A DNA stretch of 64,000 bases from Mangrovicoccus sp. HB161399 (GCF_013184745.1 NZ_JAATVU010000005.1:1-64000); one strand, 5' to 3'; positions 36,317-45,271 are shown, counted from the stretch's first letter. Made by a program: numbers and translations. Notes: generated by a model not told the origin, from the sequence alone.

Positions 36317-36346
36317 GTCCCCTGCCTCTCCGGACTGCCGTCCCTC

Positions 36347-37120
36347 TCAGCCCTGGATATACCAGGTCGTCGTTCCACCGCCGTCGACGACGAGGTCCTG
36401 CCCGGTAACATAGCCAGCCGTTGCAAGATAGAGCACGGCCTGTGCGATTTCCGCGGGGGCTGCCGCACGCGGCAGCGGAAGCCGGTCGACCTCGGCGGCC
36501 AAGGCGGGCTCGGCCTCGCGCCAGCCGCTTTCCGGGTCGCGGACCGGGCCGGGAAGGACGGCATTGGCGCGGATGCCGAAGGGCGCCCATTCCACCGCCA
36601 TTTGCCGGACGGCAGCGAGCACGGCGGATTTCGACGGTCCGTAGGCGCCGTTTCCGGGGTAGCAGCGCAGCGCCGAGGCTCCGGCAATCGCGATCACCGC
36701 ACCGCCGCCATGGTCCTTCATATGCCGCGCCGCTTCGGTGCCGACATGGAAGAAGCCGCGGGTATGGACGGCAAAGACTTGGTCCCAGTCCTCGCTGGAC
36801 AGCTCCAGGAGATGCCCCGGCGCCGAGGTGCCCGCGTTGTTGACGACCAGCCCGAGCCCGCCCAGCCCGGCCACCGTGGCGGCGATGCCCGCGGCGACGG
36901 AGGCCCGGTCGGTAAGGTCCATCTCCACCGCGAGGGCGCGGCGCCCGGTGGCGGCGATCTCCGCGGCCAGCGCCTCGGCCGGGGCGGCATGGCGGCTGTA
37001 GCTCAGCGCCAGATCGGCCCCGGCCCCGGCCAGACGGCGGGCAATCGCGGTGCCGATCGGGCTGGCCGCGCCGGTCACCAGCGCCACGGTGTCGGCCAGC
37101 GGTTCCGAGGGATTGGTCAT
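36347..37120 (-). CDS. SDR family oxidoreductase
   Basis: 257 residues. VTGAASPIGTAIARRLAGAG holds the cofactor loop, VVNNAGTSAPG the NAG motif, IAGASALR the Ser region and GAYGPSKSAV the Tyr/Lys pair; the C-terminus has YVTGQDLVVDGGGTTTW. Its start overlaps the FAD dehydrogenase stop by four bases. One of several oxidoreductases in the operon. Confidence 0.9.
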   Translation of the reverse strand: MTNPSEPLADTVALVTGAASPIGTAIARRLAGAGADLALSYSRHAAPAEALAAEIAATGRRALAVEMDLTDRASVAAGIAATVAGLGGLGLVVNNAGTSAPGHLLELSSEDWDQVFAVHTRGFFHVGTEAARHMKDHGGGAVIAIAGASALRCYPGNGAYGPSKSAVLAAVRQMAVEWAPFGIRANAVLPGPVRDPESGWREAEPALAAEVDRLPLPRAAAPAEIAQAVLYLATAGYVTGQDLVVDGGGTTTWYIQG

Positions 37121-38715
37121 GTCTGTGTCTCCTGTTCGGCCGCGGCGATGCTTTCGCCGCAGAGAAAGCCCCAGGTCAGGTTGGGGCCGAGCGTGGTTCC
37201 GGACCCGGCAGCGCGGGTGCCGATCGGGTTCGCCATGGCCAGCCCGCAGGCATAGAGCCCGGGGATGGCGCGGCCATCGGGGCGGAGCACCCGCCCGCCG
37301 CCATCGGTCATCGGCCCGCCCTTGGTGCCGAGGAAGCTGAGGTTGAAGGGCAGCGCGTGGAACGGCGCCCGGCGGAGCGGCGCCATGCGGCGGATCCCGT
37401 CGGGGCGCCCGGTGAACGGGTCGAGATGGCGGCCGAAGGCGTCATCCGTCCCGGTCTCGGCTCCGGCGCTGTAGCGGGCGACAGTCTCCGCCAGAGCCGC
37501 GGGCGGCACCGAGATGCGGGCGGCCAGCGCCTCGGGACTCTCCGCGGTGACATGGATCCCCTGCCCGTGGCGGCGCAGAAGATGGCGCATCACCGGGCTC
37601 GACCGCAGGGTGGCCTCATCGAAGACCAGCCAGGCCGGAAGGTGCCGCGGCTGGCCGTCCGGCCCGCGCTCTGCCAGCACCTCGCCGAGATTGAAGAGGT
37701 ATTCGTTGACGAAGCGCCGCCCGTCGCGCCCGATCAGCAGAGCACCCGGCTCGCGGTGGTGGAAGGTGCCGATCGGCAGCGCCGCGCCGCGGAGCCGCGC
37801 CGGGAGCGCAGGCGCGATATTGGCCTGATCCATCCGCGCCATCTGCGCGCCGGCCGCCTCGGCCATCCGCTGGCCGCAGCCCAGATTGCCCGGGGCGGAG
37901 GCGATCAGCCCGAGCGGCCCGGCGAAATGCGCGGCGCGGCGGGCCTCGTCGCGCTCGAACCCGCCGGTGGCGATCACCACATGGCGGGCGGCGATCTCCC
38001 GCAGGCCCTCCGGCGTCATTGCCGCAACGCCTGTCACCCGTCCGTCCGTCATCAGCAGTTCCGCCGCGCGCCAGCCGGTGCGGATCGCGCCGCCCCGGGC
38101 CAGCAGCGCCGCCGCCAGCCCCGAGACCAGCGCCGTGCCCTGTGCCCGCTTCCCGCGCAGCACCCGCCAGGCGAGCTGCGGCAGCCGCGCGGCGACGGCC
38201 CGCGCCGGACGGTGCCAGGGATCAAGGGCGCGGGTCTCCTGATAGGTGAAGACATGCGGGATATGCGGCGGCTGCAGCGGCAGCGCGCGGAGCTGCGCCA
38301 GCGGCAGGGTCGAGACCATCCGCCCGCGCGCCTTGCCGCCCGGCAGACCGGGATAGGGGTCGCTGTCGTCCGAGAGGGCAAAGCGCAGCGCCGTTTGCGC
38401 CTCCAGAAACCGCAGCATCCGCGGCGCGGCTCCGGCAAAGGCCTGCCAGCGCGGCGTCTCGGTCTCCGCCCAGCCCGGCGGGGCGGCCGCGGCCAGATAG
38501 GCCGCCGCTTCCTCCGGGCTGTCCGCGATCCCGGCCGCCTGCGCCAGATGGTTGCCGGGCACCCAGAGCCCGGCACCCGACATGGCCGTGGTGCCGCCGA
38601 TGACGTCCTGCGCCTCCAGCACCATCACCCGGAGCCCGGCCGCCGCCGCCCGCAGCGCCGCCATCAGCCCGGCCCCGCCGGAGCCCAGCACGACGGCGTC
38701 CCATATCTCTGCCAT
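37117..38715 (-). CDS. FAD-dependent dehydrogenase (fumarate reductase/3-ketosteroid-dehydrogenase-like)
   Basis: 532 residues. N-terminal FAD motif VVLGSGGAGLMAALRAAAAG, then VIGGTTAMSGAGLWVPGN as in 3-ketosteroid dehydrogenases, a mid VIATGGFERDEARRAAHFAG, and C-terminal GLYACGLAMANPIGTRAAGS plus GTTLGPNLTWGFLCGESIA. It belongs to the FAD_binding_2 family that introduces or removes C=C bonds next to carbonyls. Its ATG shares one base with the upstream aldo/keto reductase stop (TGATG). Confidence 0.88.
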   Translation of the reverse strand: MAEIWDAVVLGSGGAGLMAALRAAAAGLRVMVLEAQDVIGGTTAMSGAGLWVPGNHLAQAAGIADSPEEAAAYLAAAAPPGWAETETPRWQAFAGAAPRMLRFLEAQTALRFALSDDSDPYPGLPGGKARGRMVSTLPLAQLRALPLQPPHIPHVFTYQETRALDPWHRPARAVAARLPQLAWRVLRGKRAQGTALVSGLAAALLARGGAIRTGWRAAELLMTDGRVTGVAAMTPEGLREIAARHVVIATGGFERDEARRAAHFAGPLGLIASAPGNLGCGQRMAEAAGAQMARMDQANIAPALPARLRGAALPIGTFHHREPGALLIGRDGRRFVNEYLFNLGEVLAERGPDGQPRHLPAWLVFDEATLRSSPVMRHLLRRHGQGIHVTAESPEALAARISVPPAALAETVARYSAGAETGTDDAFGRHLDPFTGRPDGIRRMAPLRRAPFHALPFNLSFLGTKGGPMTDGGGRVLRPDGRAIPGLYACGLAMANPIGTRAAGSGTTLGPNLTWGFLCGESIAAAEQETQT

Positions 38716-39698
38716 CAGGAGAAGCCGATCACCGCACGCGGCCGGTAGGGCTCTTCGAGATACGCCACCTCTTCGGAAGACAAAGACAGCGACAGCGCCG
38801 CCGCGGCATCGTCGAGCTGCTCCGGTTTCGTCGCGCCCATCACCGGCGCCACGACCGGCTCCTTCTGCCAGAGCCAGGCCATGGCGATCTGTGCCGGTTT
38901 CACCCCGCGCCGCGCGGCCAGCTCGACCACCCGCCCGGCGATCGCCAGCTCTTCGGGAACTTCGGCGGCATAGAGCGCGGGGGTATAGCCGTCCTGCGCC
39001 GAACGTACCGAGGCCTCGCCCCAGGGCCGGGCTAGACGGCCGCGGGCCAGCGGGCTCCACGGGATCACGCCGATCCCGGCATCGCGGCAGAACGGCAGCA
39101 TCTCGCGCTCTTCCTCGCGGTAGAGCAGGTTGAGGTGGTTCTGCATCGCGACGAAGGGCGCCCAGCCATTGGCCTTCTGGATCCCCACCGCCTTGGCGAG
39201 CTGCCAGGCGAACATCGAGGACGCGCCGAGATAGCGCGCCTTTCCGGCCTTCACCACGTCATGGAGCGCCTCGAGCGTCTCCTCGACCGGAGTCGCATAG
39301 TCCCAGCGGTGGATCATGTAGACATCGACATGGTCGGTGCCGAGCCGCCGGAGCGTGCCGTCGATCTGGTCCAGGATCGCCTTGCGCGAGAGCCCCGCGC
39401 CGTTCGGGCCGGGCCGCATCCGGTTGAAGACCTTCGAGAGGATCACCACCTCGTCGCGCGGCACCTGGGCGATCACCTGGCGGCCGAGCACCTCCTCGCT
39501 CTGGCCCGCCGAATAGGCATTGGCCGTGTCGAAGAAGTTGATGCCGAGATCGAGCGCGCGGGCGTAGAACGGCTTGCTCCCTTCCTCGTCGAAGAGCCAG
39601 CCATGTTTCGCATCCGGGCCGTTGACGGTATAGCTCATGCAGCCAAGGCAGATGCGCGAGACCTCAAGGCCGGTGCGGCCGAGCTTCATGTAGTCCAT
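38715..39698 (-). CDS. Aldo/keto reductase
   Basis: 327 residues, (alpha/beta)8 barrel. Catalytic residues sit in FFDTANAYSAG (Asp, Tyr), ILSKVF (Lys) and YMIHRWDY (His). GRTGLEVSRICLGCMSY is the usual N-terminus of the AKR type related to voltage-gated potassium channel beta subunits and YajO-like proteins. The start at 39698 shares one base with the Rieske gene stop. Reduces an aldehyde or ketone intermediate. Confidence 0.9.
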   Translation of the reverse strand: MDYMKLGRTGLEVSRICLGCMSYTVNGPDAKHGWLFDEEGSKPFYARALDLGINFFDTANAYSAGQSEEVLGRQVIAQVPRDEVVILSKVFNRMRPGPNGAGLSRKAILDQIDGTLRRLGTDHVDVYMIHRWDYATPVEETLEALHDVVKAGKARYLGASSMFAWQLAKAVGIQKANGWAPFVAMQNHLNLLYREEEREMLPFCRDAGIGVIPWSPLARGRLARPWGEASVRSAQDGYTPALYAAEVPEELAIAGRVVELAARRGVKPAQIAMAWLWQKEPVVAPVMGATKPEQLDDAAAALSLSLSSEEVAYLEEPYRPRAVIGFS

Positions 39699-40882
39699 CA
39701 GACCGTCTCCCCGATATGGTCGCGCACATAGTCGGCCAGCTGCCAGACCGGTTTCTCCAGATGGCTGAGGCGCCCGGGCTCGGCCAGCCGCGAGGCCGCG
39801 CCGATCTGCTGGAGCGTGTTGACCGAGACATCCTCGCCCGCGATCACCGCGCCGTTTTCCTTGGCCTTGGCCATCATGTCCTGGAACTCGGGCAGCTCGG
39901 CGGCCTCGCGGCGCACCAGATGCAGACGCACCCACCAGGTGTCGTTGACGCCGCGCGGCAGGATCGAAGTCCAGCGCACCGCATCGACCGACGTGCCGAT
40001 CAGGTTCATCGGGAAGACGTGGTAGAGGTTGCCGGTGCGGATCTGCGCGTCGCTCCAGCCGTCGAAGACCGGCAGGCCGGATTGCAGGTTGGTCTCGGTC
40101 GGCAGGTCGGGCCGGAGCGGATGGCGCAGCGTGACGAAGGCCTGATCCGGATCGGCCATGTCCTCGCCCCAGCTCAGCCGACCGGGATTGTGCGGCTCCA
40201 GCGTCTTCGCATGGGCGCCGATATGGTGATAGCACTCCATGAAGGTCTCGACCGCGATCTTCCAGTTGAACGGACAATGGAACTGGGTCTCGTAGCCGAC
40301 GATCAGCTCGTCGACCGGGATGTTCGACCATTCCGCGATCATGCCTTCCATCTTCGGCGCCAGCGGTTCGGCATCGCCGGAGAAGTTGATGTAGATGGTG
40401 CCCAGAACGATCTCGGAGCGCACTTCGGGCAGCTTCATCTTCTTCGAGTCGAAATTCCGCGCCTGCTCCATGAAGGGGGCGGTGCGCAGGTTGCCTTCGA
40501 GGTCATAGCCCCAGCGGTGGAACGGGCAGGAAAACAGCTTGGCATTGCCCGAGCCCTCGACCACCGGCGCCCAGCGGTGCAGGCAGACGCGGGAGAGCAC
40601 GCGGATGCGGTCGCGGCCCCGGACGACGACCAGCGGCTCGCCCATCACCTCGATGGAGACATAGTCGCCCACCTCGGGCACCTGCGCGACATGGGCGACG
40701 GCCAGCCAGCCGGGGCGGAAGATGCGCTCGCATTCCAGATCGAAGAAGGCCTGCGAGGTATAGGCGGCGGGCGGCAGGGTCTCGCTGTCTTCCAGCGTCT
40801 GGCCGCGCCCGGCATGGACGGCCCGCAGGATCTCGGGCAGCGCGGGCTGGGCCATGCTGCCGATGGAGGCATAGTCGGTCAT
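39698..40882 (-). CDS. Rieske non-heme iron oxygenase alpha subunit
   Basis: 394 residues. The Rieske cluster motif is C100-L-H102 (RVCLHRWAP) and C119-P-F-H122 (FSCPFHRWGYD). The mononuclear iron site is in ETFMECYHHIGAHAKTLEP with H219 and H224; the third ligand Asp is probably in the C-terminal half. The architecture fits aromatic-ring-hydroxylating or N-demethylating oxygenases. No reductase or ferredoxin gene is in the operon, so electrons must come from elsewhere. It lies 14 bp after the LLM gene. Confidence 0.9.
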   Translation of the reverse strand: MTDYASIGSMAQPALPEILRAVHAGRGQTLEDSETLPPAAYTSQAFFDLECERIFRPGWLAVAHVAQVPEVGDYVSIEVMGEPLVVVRGRDRIRVLSRVCLHRWAPVVEGSGNAKLFSCPFHRWGYDLEGNLRTAPFMEQARNFDSKKMKLPEVRSEIVLGTIYINFSGDAEPLAPKMEGMIAEWSNIPVDELIVGYETQFHCPFNWKIAVETFMECYHHIGAHAKTLEPHNPGRLSWGEDMADPDQAFVTLRHPLRPDLPTETNLQSGLPVFDGWSDAQIRTGNLYHVFPMNLIGTSVDAVRWTSILPRGVNDTWWVRLHLVRREAAELPEFQDMMAKAKENGAVIAGEDVSVNTLQQIGAASRLAEPGRLSHLEKPVWQLADYVRDHIGETV

Positions 40883-40896
40883 CTCGGATCCTCGTC

Positions 40897-41946
40897 TCAG
40901 GTGGCGGCCAGTTCGGGCGTCTTGGCCAGCAGCGGCATCACCTCGGCGCCGAAGCGTTCGAGCGAGCGGGCGGCCATGGAAAGCGGCATGTCGCCGAACT
41001 GGAAGAAGGTGTTGTAATGCGTGATCGGCAGCGCCGCGCATTCCGCGGCGATGCGTTCCGCGACATGCTCGGGCGGGCCGATGATGATGTTCTGCGCGAT
41101 GGTGTCGAGCGACGGCTCGTCCGGCAGCGGCGGCGCGTCGATCATCGCACCGGTGCGGACGATCTCGCGGCCGCGCAGCCCCGCGGCCATGCGCCCGACG
41201 AAGCGGGCGCAATCGGCGGCCTTCAGCGCGTCCTCGCGGCTGTCGGTGACATGGATGTATTGCTGCACGCCGAGGCGCTGCATCGGCCCGAGCCCGGCCG
41301 CCTGCCATTTCGCCGCCGTGGCATGGCCCATCTCGATCAGCGCGGGCGAGCCGCGGAAGCCCGCGGTGATGAAGGGCGTCGCGCCAAGCGGGGCCAGCCG
41401 CTGCAGGATGCGCGGATCGCCCCCGGTGACATAGACCGGCGGCAGCGGGCGCTGGCGCGGATGCAGGAGCACCGGCGTCTCGGGCAGGCCAAGCGCGGCG
41501 GCGGGGGCGCCGACCTCCTCGCCGGTCAGCGCCGCCTCGAGCACATCCCAGTATTTCAGGAAGATATCGGCCCGGGCGGTGACATCGGCGCCGTAGCGCT
41601 CGAACTCGAAGGGCTGGTAGCCGGTGCCGACGCCGAGAACCAGACGGCCGCCGGAGAGCTGGTCGACCAGCGCGATCTCCTGCGCCACCCGCATCGGCTG
41701 GTAGAGCGGCAGCACGATCACCGCAGTGCCGAGCCGGATGCGCGAGGTCGCGCCCGCGAAATGTGCCGCCATCATCAGCGGCGAGACCGAGAGCGAATAG
41801 TTGGTGAAATGATGCTCGGCGAACCAGGCGGCGGAGAAGCCGATCTCCTCGGCCAGGCGCACCATGACGCGCGTGTCTTCGAGCACGCCCGGCACGCCGC
41901 CGGGATGGTCGCGCAGCGACATCAGGTTGAACAGTCCGAATTCCAC
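40897..41946 (-). CDS. LLM class flavin-dependent oxidoreductase (luciferase-like)
   Basis: 349 residues from a GTG at 41946 preceded by GGAG. TIM-barrel bacterial luciferase family: FSAAWFAEHHFTNYSLSVSP, TSRIRLGTAVIVLPLYQPMR, LVDQLSGGRLVLGVGTGYQP and the late IIIGPPEHVAERIAAE. Group A-like flavin monooxygenase that would need FMNH2 from a separate reductase. Together with the Rieske oxygenase it gives the operon two oxygenation steps. Confidence 0.88.
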   Translation of the reverse strand: MEFGLFNLMSLRDHPGGVPGVLEDTRVMVRLAEEIGFSAAWFAEHHFTNYSLSVSPLMMAAHFAGATSRIRLGTAVIVLPLYQPMRVAQEIALVDQLSGGRLVLGVGTGYQPFEFERYGADVTARADIFLKYWDVLEAALTGEEVGAPAAALGLPETPVLLHPRQRPLPPVYVTGGDPRILQRLAPLGATPFITAGFRGSPALIEMGHATAAKWQAAGLGPMQRLGVQQYIHVTDSREDALKAADCARFVGRMAAGLRGREIVRTGAMIDAPPLPDEPSLDTIAQNIIIGPPEHVAERIAAECAALPITHYNTFFQFGDMPLSMAARSLERFGAEVMPLLAKTPELAAT

Positions 41947-41963
41947 GGGAAATCTCCGCCGTC

Positions 41964-42875
41964 TCAGGTTTCGCGCGGCGTGTGGCCGCGGTTGTAATGC
42001 GCCTCGATCCGCGACTGCACCGCCGAGAGCACGGTCGTGGCCAGCAGGTACCAGGCACAGGCGACCAGCAGCAGCGGGATGGTCTGGAAGGTGCGCGAAT
42101 AGATCGTCTGCACCGAGTAGAGCAGGTCCGACAGGGCGACCATCGACACGATCGAGGTGTTCTTGAGCATGCCGATCGTCTGGTTGCCGGTCGGCGGCAC
42201 GATGAAGCGCATCGCCTGCGGCAGGATCACCAGCCGCATCGTGCGCGCGGGGCTCAGCCCCATGGCGGCGGCCGCCTCGCGCTGGCCGCGGCCGACACTT
42301 TCGAGCCCGGCGCGCACGATCTCGGCCATGTAGGCACCTTCGTTCAGCCCGAGCCCGAGGATCGCCGCCGTGTAGGGCGTGATCAGGTCGTTGAACGAGC
42401 CTTCGAAAAAGGTCAGCCCGGTGAACGGAATTCCGAACGCATAGCGCGGATAGAGCGCGGCGAGATTGTACCAGAAGATCAGCTGCACCAGCACCGGCGT
42501 ACCGCGGAAGAACCACAGGTAGGCGGCCGAGAACGCCCGGAAGGGCAGCACCGATGACACCCTCATCACCGCCAGGATGATCCCCAGCACCACGCCGATC
42601 GCCATCGTCACCACGGTCAGCCACAGCGTCGTCAGAAAGCCGCGGATCACGGTCGGATCGAACAGGTACTGCCCGACCACCGCCCACTGGAAGCGCTGGT
42701 TCGTCGCCACGTCCTGCAGCGTGGCCAATGCGAACACGGCGAAGACCGCCCAGGCGAGGATCTGCAGCCGCGGCACCTTGCGGGCGGCACGGCCACCCCC
42801 GGCCGGAGGCCTCTTGGGCGGCAGGAGCGCGTGGCGGACGAAGGCTGTGCTGGCAGGCATGGTGGGTCCCGTCAT
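41964..42875 (-). CDS. Polar-amino-acid-type ABC transporter permease
   Basis: About 303 residues. A His/Gln/Glu/Arg-type (HisM/ArtQ) permease: LWLTVVTMAIGVVLGIILAV near residue 80, WFFRGTPVLVQLIFWYNLAA and the EAA loop RAGLESVGRGQREAAAAMGL, then LRLVILPQAMRF-type sequence and NTSIVSMVALSDLLYS. The start may be 42875 or an ATG five codons later at 42860. No cognate ATPase gene is present in the operon or the divergent one. Confidence 0.88.
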   Translation of the reverse strand: MTGPTMPASTAFVRHALLPPKRPPAGGGRAARKVPRLQILAWAVFAVFALATLQDVATNQRFQWAVVGQYLFDPTVIRGFLTTLWLTVVTMAIGVVLGIILAVMRVSSVLPFRAFSAAYLWFFRGTPVLVQLIFWYNLAALYPRYAFGIPFTGLTFFEGSFNDLITPYTAAILGLGLNEGAYMAEIVRAGLESVGRGQREAAAAMGLSPARTMRLVILPQAMRFIVPPTGNQTIGMLKNTSIVSMVALSDLLYSVQTIYSRTFQTIPLLLVACAWYLLATTVLSAVQSRIEAHYNRGHTPRET

Positions 42876-42883
42876 CTCGGAAA

Positions 42884-42907
42884 GGCCCGCCCCCACAAGG
42901 GGGCGGG
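42884..42907 (-). terminator. Perfect 10-bp hairpin between binding-protein and permease genes
   Basis: GCCCGCCCCC (42884-42893), loop ACAA, GGGGGCGGGC (42898-42907). It lies in the 41-bp gap between the binding-protein stop and the permease start. A strong stem with a tetraloop and no T run, fitting an attenuator or 3' stabiliser that keeps binding-protein mRNA in excess. Confidence 0.72.
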
Positions 42908-42916
42908 CAGCGCGCG

Positions 42917-43816
42917 TCAGTCGCGCGGGTTGGTCGTGGTCATGTTGATGCCGAACTCGTCGAGCGCGGCATGCGGGATGTCCCATTTCTCGAAGATCGC
43001 GTCATAGGTGCCGTTCTCGCCCAGCACCTTCAGCGAGGCGAGCAGCGCCTCGGCCAGCTGGTCATTGTCCTTGGAAACGATCGCGCCGAGATAGTTCTGC
43101 TTCTCCAGCGGGTTGGAGATGGTGCCGATATCGATGGGGTTGTTCTTGCGGATTTCTTCGACGGAGCTTGCCGCCGAGAGCGCGAAGTCGATCCGTCCGG
43201 CGAAAAGCGCCAGCAGCACGGCCGATTGCTGCGGGTACTGGCCGACCTCGATGGCCGGCAGGTCCTGATCGGTGCACCAGGCGGACAGAGCCTCCAACTT
43301 GGTGACGAAATCGGTGCCGGTCTGGCCGGCCGCGGTCTGGCCGCAGAGCGATTTCGGATCGCCCGCGACGATGTCCGGGTTGTCGGCGACATAGTAGAAG
43401 GCGTTGCCGTAATCGAGGCTGGTATTGACGAACTGGACGACCTCCTCGCGCTCGACGCGGTCGGTGATGCATTCCATCGCCATGTCGTAGCGGCCGCCCT
43501 CGACGCCGGGGATCAGCCCGCCGAAATCGATCGAGACCGGCTCGACCTTGGTGCCCAGCACCTGCGCCATCGCGTCCCACAGGTCGACCTCGAAACCGAC
43601 CATGGTCTTGCCGTCCTCGAGGAACCACTGGCAGGGCGGGTAGTGCGCGTCGGTGGCCAGGTCGATCTTGCCCTTCTCCTTGATGGAATCGGGCAGCATG
43701 TCGTGCAGTTCGGGAACGGCCTCCTGGACGGGAATGTCCTGCGCGGCGGCGGGCATCGCGGCGGCGAGGGCGAGTCCCCCGAACAGGGCGGCTTCGGTCA
43801 GTCTGCGGGAAATCAT
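42917..43816 (-). CDS. Polar-amino-acid-type ABC transporter substrate-binding protein
   Basis: 299 residues with a signal peptide (MISRRLTEAALFGGLALAAA, cleaved after AAAQ). SBP family 3 pattern: KIDLATDAHYPPCQWFLEDG, MVGFEVDLWDAMAQVLG, GLIPGVEGGRYDMAMECITD, REEVVQFVNTSLDYGNAFYY. Periplasmic receptor for an amino acid or related cationic/amide compound. First gene of the minus-strand operon; a TTGAA-N6-TTCAA dyad lies 57 bp upstream of its ATG. Confidence 0.92.
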   Translation of the reverse strand: MISRRLTEAALFGGLALAAAMPAAAQDIPVQEAVPELHDMLPDSIKEKGKIDLATDAHYPPCQWFLEDGKTMVGFEVDLWDAMAQVLGTKVEPVSIDFGGLIPGVEGGRYDMAMECITDRVEREEVVQFVNTSLDYGNAFYYVADNPDIVAGDPKSLCGQTAAGQTGTDFVTKLEALSAWCTDQDLPAIEVGQYPQQSAVLLALFAGRIDFALSAASSVEEIRKNNPIDIGTISNPLEKQNYLGAIVSKDNDQLAEALLASLKVLGENGTYDAIFEKWDIPHAALDEFGINMTTTNPRD

Positions 43817-43872
43817 GTCGGTCTACTCCATGCTGGACGGGGGTGCCGCACCATGTCTTGCGCGGTTCTGAT

Positions 43873-43888
43873 TTGAATTATGGTTCAA
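43873..43888. promoter_or_regulatory. Putative operator A (TTGAA-N6-TTCAA)
   Basis: TTGAATTATGGTTCAA, a 5-bp perfect inverted repeat with a 6-bp spacer, 57 bp upstream of the binding-protein ATG. The same arrangement recurs at 44243. Candidate TetR site. Confidence 0.55.
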
Positions 43889-44242
43889 TCTTTGCGGGCC
43901 GACGGTTTTTCCGGGCAAGGTTTCCCGAGGTCCGCCACCGAGGAAAGCCGGACTGTTTTCGAAGTGCCGAAAACTTCACCGGCATCCGGAGCCGAACTTT
44001 CAAAAGATGTGCGGAAAATGCCGGAATCTCCGTATATTCGACAAACTTATGGTTTAAAAGGATTTTTATATGGGATTTCTGGCTGCGCCGATCCGTCTGG
44101 CACAAGTTCCAGGCCCAGTATTTTCGCCCAAAATTCGGTCCATTGCCGGTAATCCCGCCATTTCAAAGGATATTTCAGAGATACTTCCGACCGCTCCCGG
44201 ACTGGCCGGGCCGGACAATCCCAGCGCGGCAATGTTTTTGTT

Positions 44243-44258
44243 TGAATAGATTTTCAAA
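44243..44258. promoter_or_regulatory. Putative operator B (TTGAA-N6-TTCAA)
   Basis: TTGAATAGATTTTCAA, same half-sites and spacer as operator A, 63 bp upstream of the first plus-strand gene (44322). The shared string TTTGAAT-N5-TTCAA suggests one regulator for both operons. Confidence 0.55.
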
Positions 44259-44321
44259 ATCAGTCTAGCTTGCCGCCAAGCGCCCCGAGCGGCGCGCAGC
44301 AATCCCATCAAGGAGACCCCG

Positions 44322-44804
44322 ATGACACTGGACGAGGCGATTGCCCGTTTCGAGGCGGAGCGCGAGAAGATCTGGTTCGAATCCCCCGAGGACATCCTGG
44401 CGCTCGGCCGCGGCGAGGTTCCGCGCGGCACCGGCGCCCGCGGCCAGTACCTCTCGACCATCATCTTCGCCGAGGGCGAGGCGCGCACCTTCGCCGACGA
44501 GATGCTCTGGGGCATCATCCGGGTCTGCGAGGATACCGAGGCCGACCTGAAGACGCTGCAGGCGCTGATCGACCAGATCATCGGCTACAAGGCGTCGTTC
44601 TTCGACTTCGTGTCGATCCCCTCGGCCGCCGAGATGACCCGGCTCTATGTCGATGCCTCGAAGCTCTGCGAGACCACCGACGACCTCAACCGCCTGACCC
44701 AGGCCGCGCTCGGCTATGCCAACCGGCTGCACATGTGGGTCGACTACATCCTGCCCTGGGGCCTCGGCAACGCCTTCCCCCGCAAGAAACCCGCCACCGC
44801 CTGA
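44322..44804 (+). CDS. Helical-bundle protein, cucumopine-synthase C-terminal-like
   Basis: 160 residues, predicted all-helical ([40 protein letters not shown]). I recognise it, from memory, as similar to the helical-bundle domain at the C-terminus of Agrobacterium cucumopine synthase. GGAGACC precedes the ATG. It is followed 15 bp later by a DUF3830 (cyclophilin-like) gene, the other domain type linked to that family, so the two may form a split two-subunit enzyme. The reaction is unknown; cucumopine synthase itself joins an amino acid with a 2-oxoacid. Confidence 0.62.
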   Translation: MTLDEAIARFEAEREKIWFESPEDILALGRGEVPRGTGARGQYLSTIIFAEGEARTFADEMLWGIIRVCEDTEADLKTLQALIDQIIGYKASFFDFVSIPSAAEMTRLYVDASKLCETTDDLNRLTQAALGYANRLHMWVDYILPWGLGNAFPRKKPATA

Positions 44805-44819
44805 GCCCGAGGACGACCC

Positions 44820-45245
44820 ATGTTTCTGATCATGAGCATCGACGACACCGACATTTGCAAGATCGAGGTCTGGGAGGACAAGGTGCCCCAGCTCTGCGAG
44901 CAGTTCCGCCAGAAGCTGCCGATGACCTCGATGCTGCAGCACGGCAAGCTGCTGGGCGACCTGGTCTTCTTCACCATGCCGATCGTCGCGCCCTGGGAGA
45001 ACAGGTACCTGACCGAGGATGTCGGCAAGGAGCGCAAGGCGAAATACGGCAGCCCCGCAGGCGGCGTCTGCTTCTACTCGCCGCGCCAGCAGTTCTGCGT
45101 CGTCTACGGCGACGAGGCCTCCGACGAGCCGCTGCCGATCTCCTATATCGGCGAAGTGGTCGAGGGCTCGCTGGAACTGAAGGTCGCCGGGCTCGAGACC
45201 TGGTTCGACCAGAGCCGCCGCGTCACCCTGCGCATCGCCGCCTGA
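44820..45245 (+). CDS. DUF3830 family (cyclophilin-like) protein
   Basis: 141 residues. [40 protein letters not shown] and the following [13 protein letters not shown] fit the cyclophilin-like DUF3830 fold. No signal peptide. A partner gene for the helical-bundle protein is directly upstream and a glutamine-synthetase-like ligase directly downstream. Family function is not experimentally settled as far as I know. Confidence 0.72.
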   Translation: MFLIMSIDDTDICKIEVWEDKVPQLCEQFRQKLPMTSMLQHGKLLGDLVFFTMPIVAPWENRYLTEDVGKERKAKYGSPAGGVCFYSPRQQFCVVYGDEASDEPLPISYIGEVVEGSLELKVAGLETWFDQSRRVTLRIAA

Positions 45246-45271
45246 CCCATCCGAAATCCGGGAGACTCCGA

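Larger units (their letters stand above)
43817..44321. promoter_or_regulatory. Relatively AT-rich divergent control region of the 36-47 kb regulon
   Basis: 505 bp, clearly richer in A and T than anything else in the window. It contains two dyads of identical layout: TTGAA-TTATGG-TTCAA (43873-43888) and TTGAA-TAGATT-TTCAA (44243-44258), one close to each operon start. A tighter GATTTT-C-AAAATC palindrome (44250-44262) overlaps the second. I see no gene here: the open frames are Phe/Arg-rich and have no family features. It probably holds both promoters and the regulator sites. Confidence 0.6.

Noticed and set aside
40897-42687. 596-codon frame covering the LLM gene and part of the permease gene
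   Set aside because: The part before 41946 is an out-of-frame reading of the ABC permease. The GTG at 41946 with a GGAG site gives a normal-length LLM protein.
43843-44268. Possible small gene in the divergent gap (141 codons, plus strand)
   Set aside because: Phe/Arg-rich, no Shine-Dalgarno sequence, no family features, and it runs through both putative operators.
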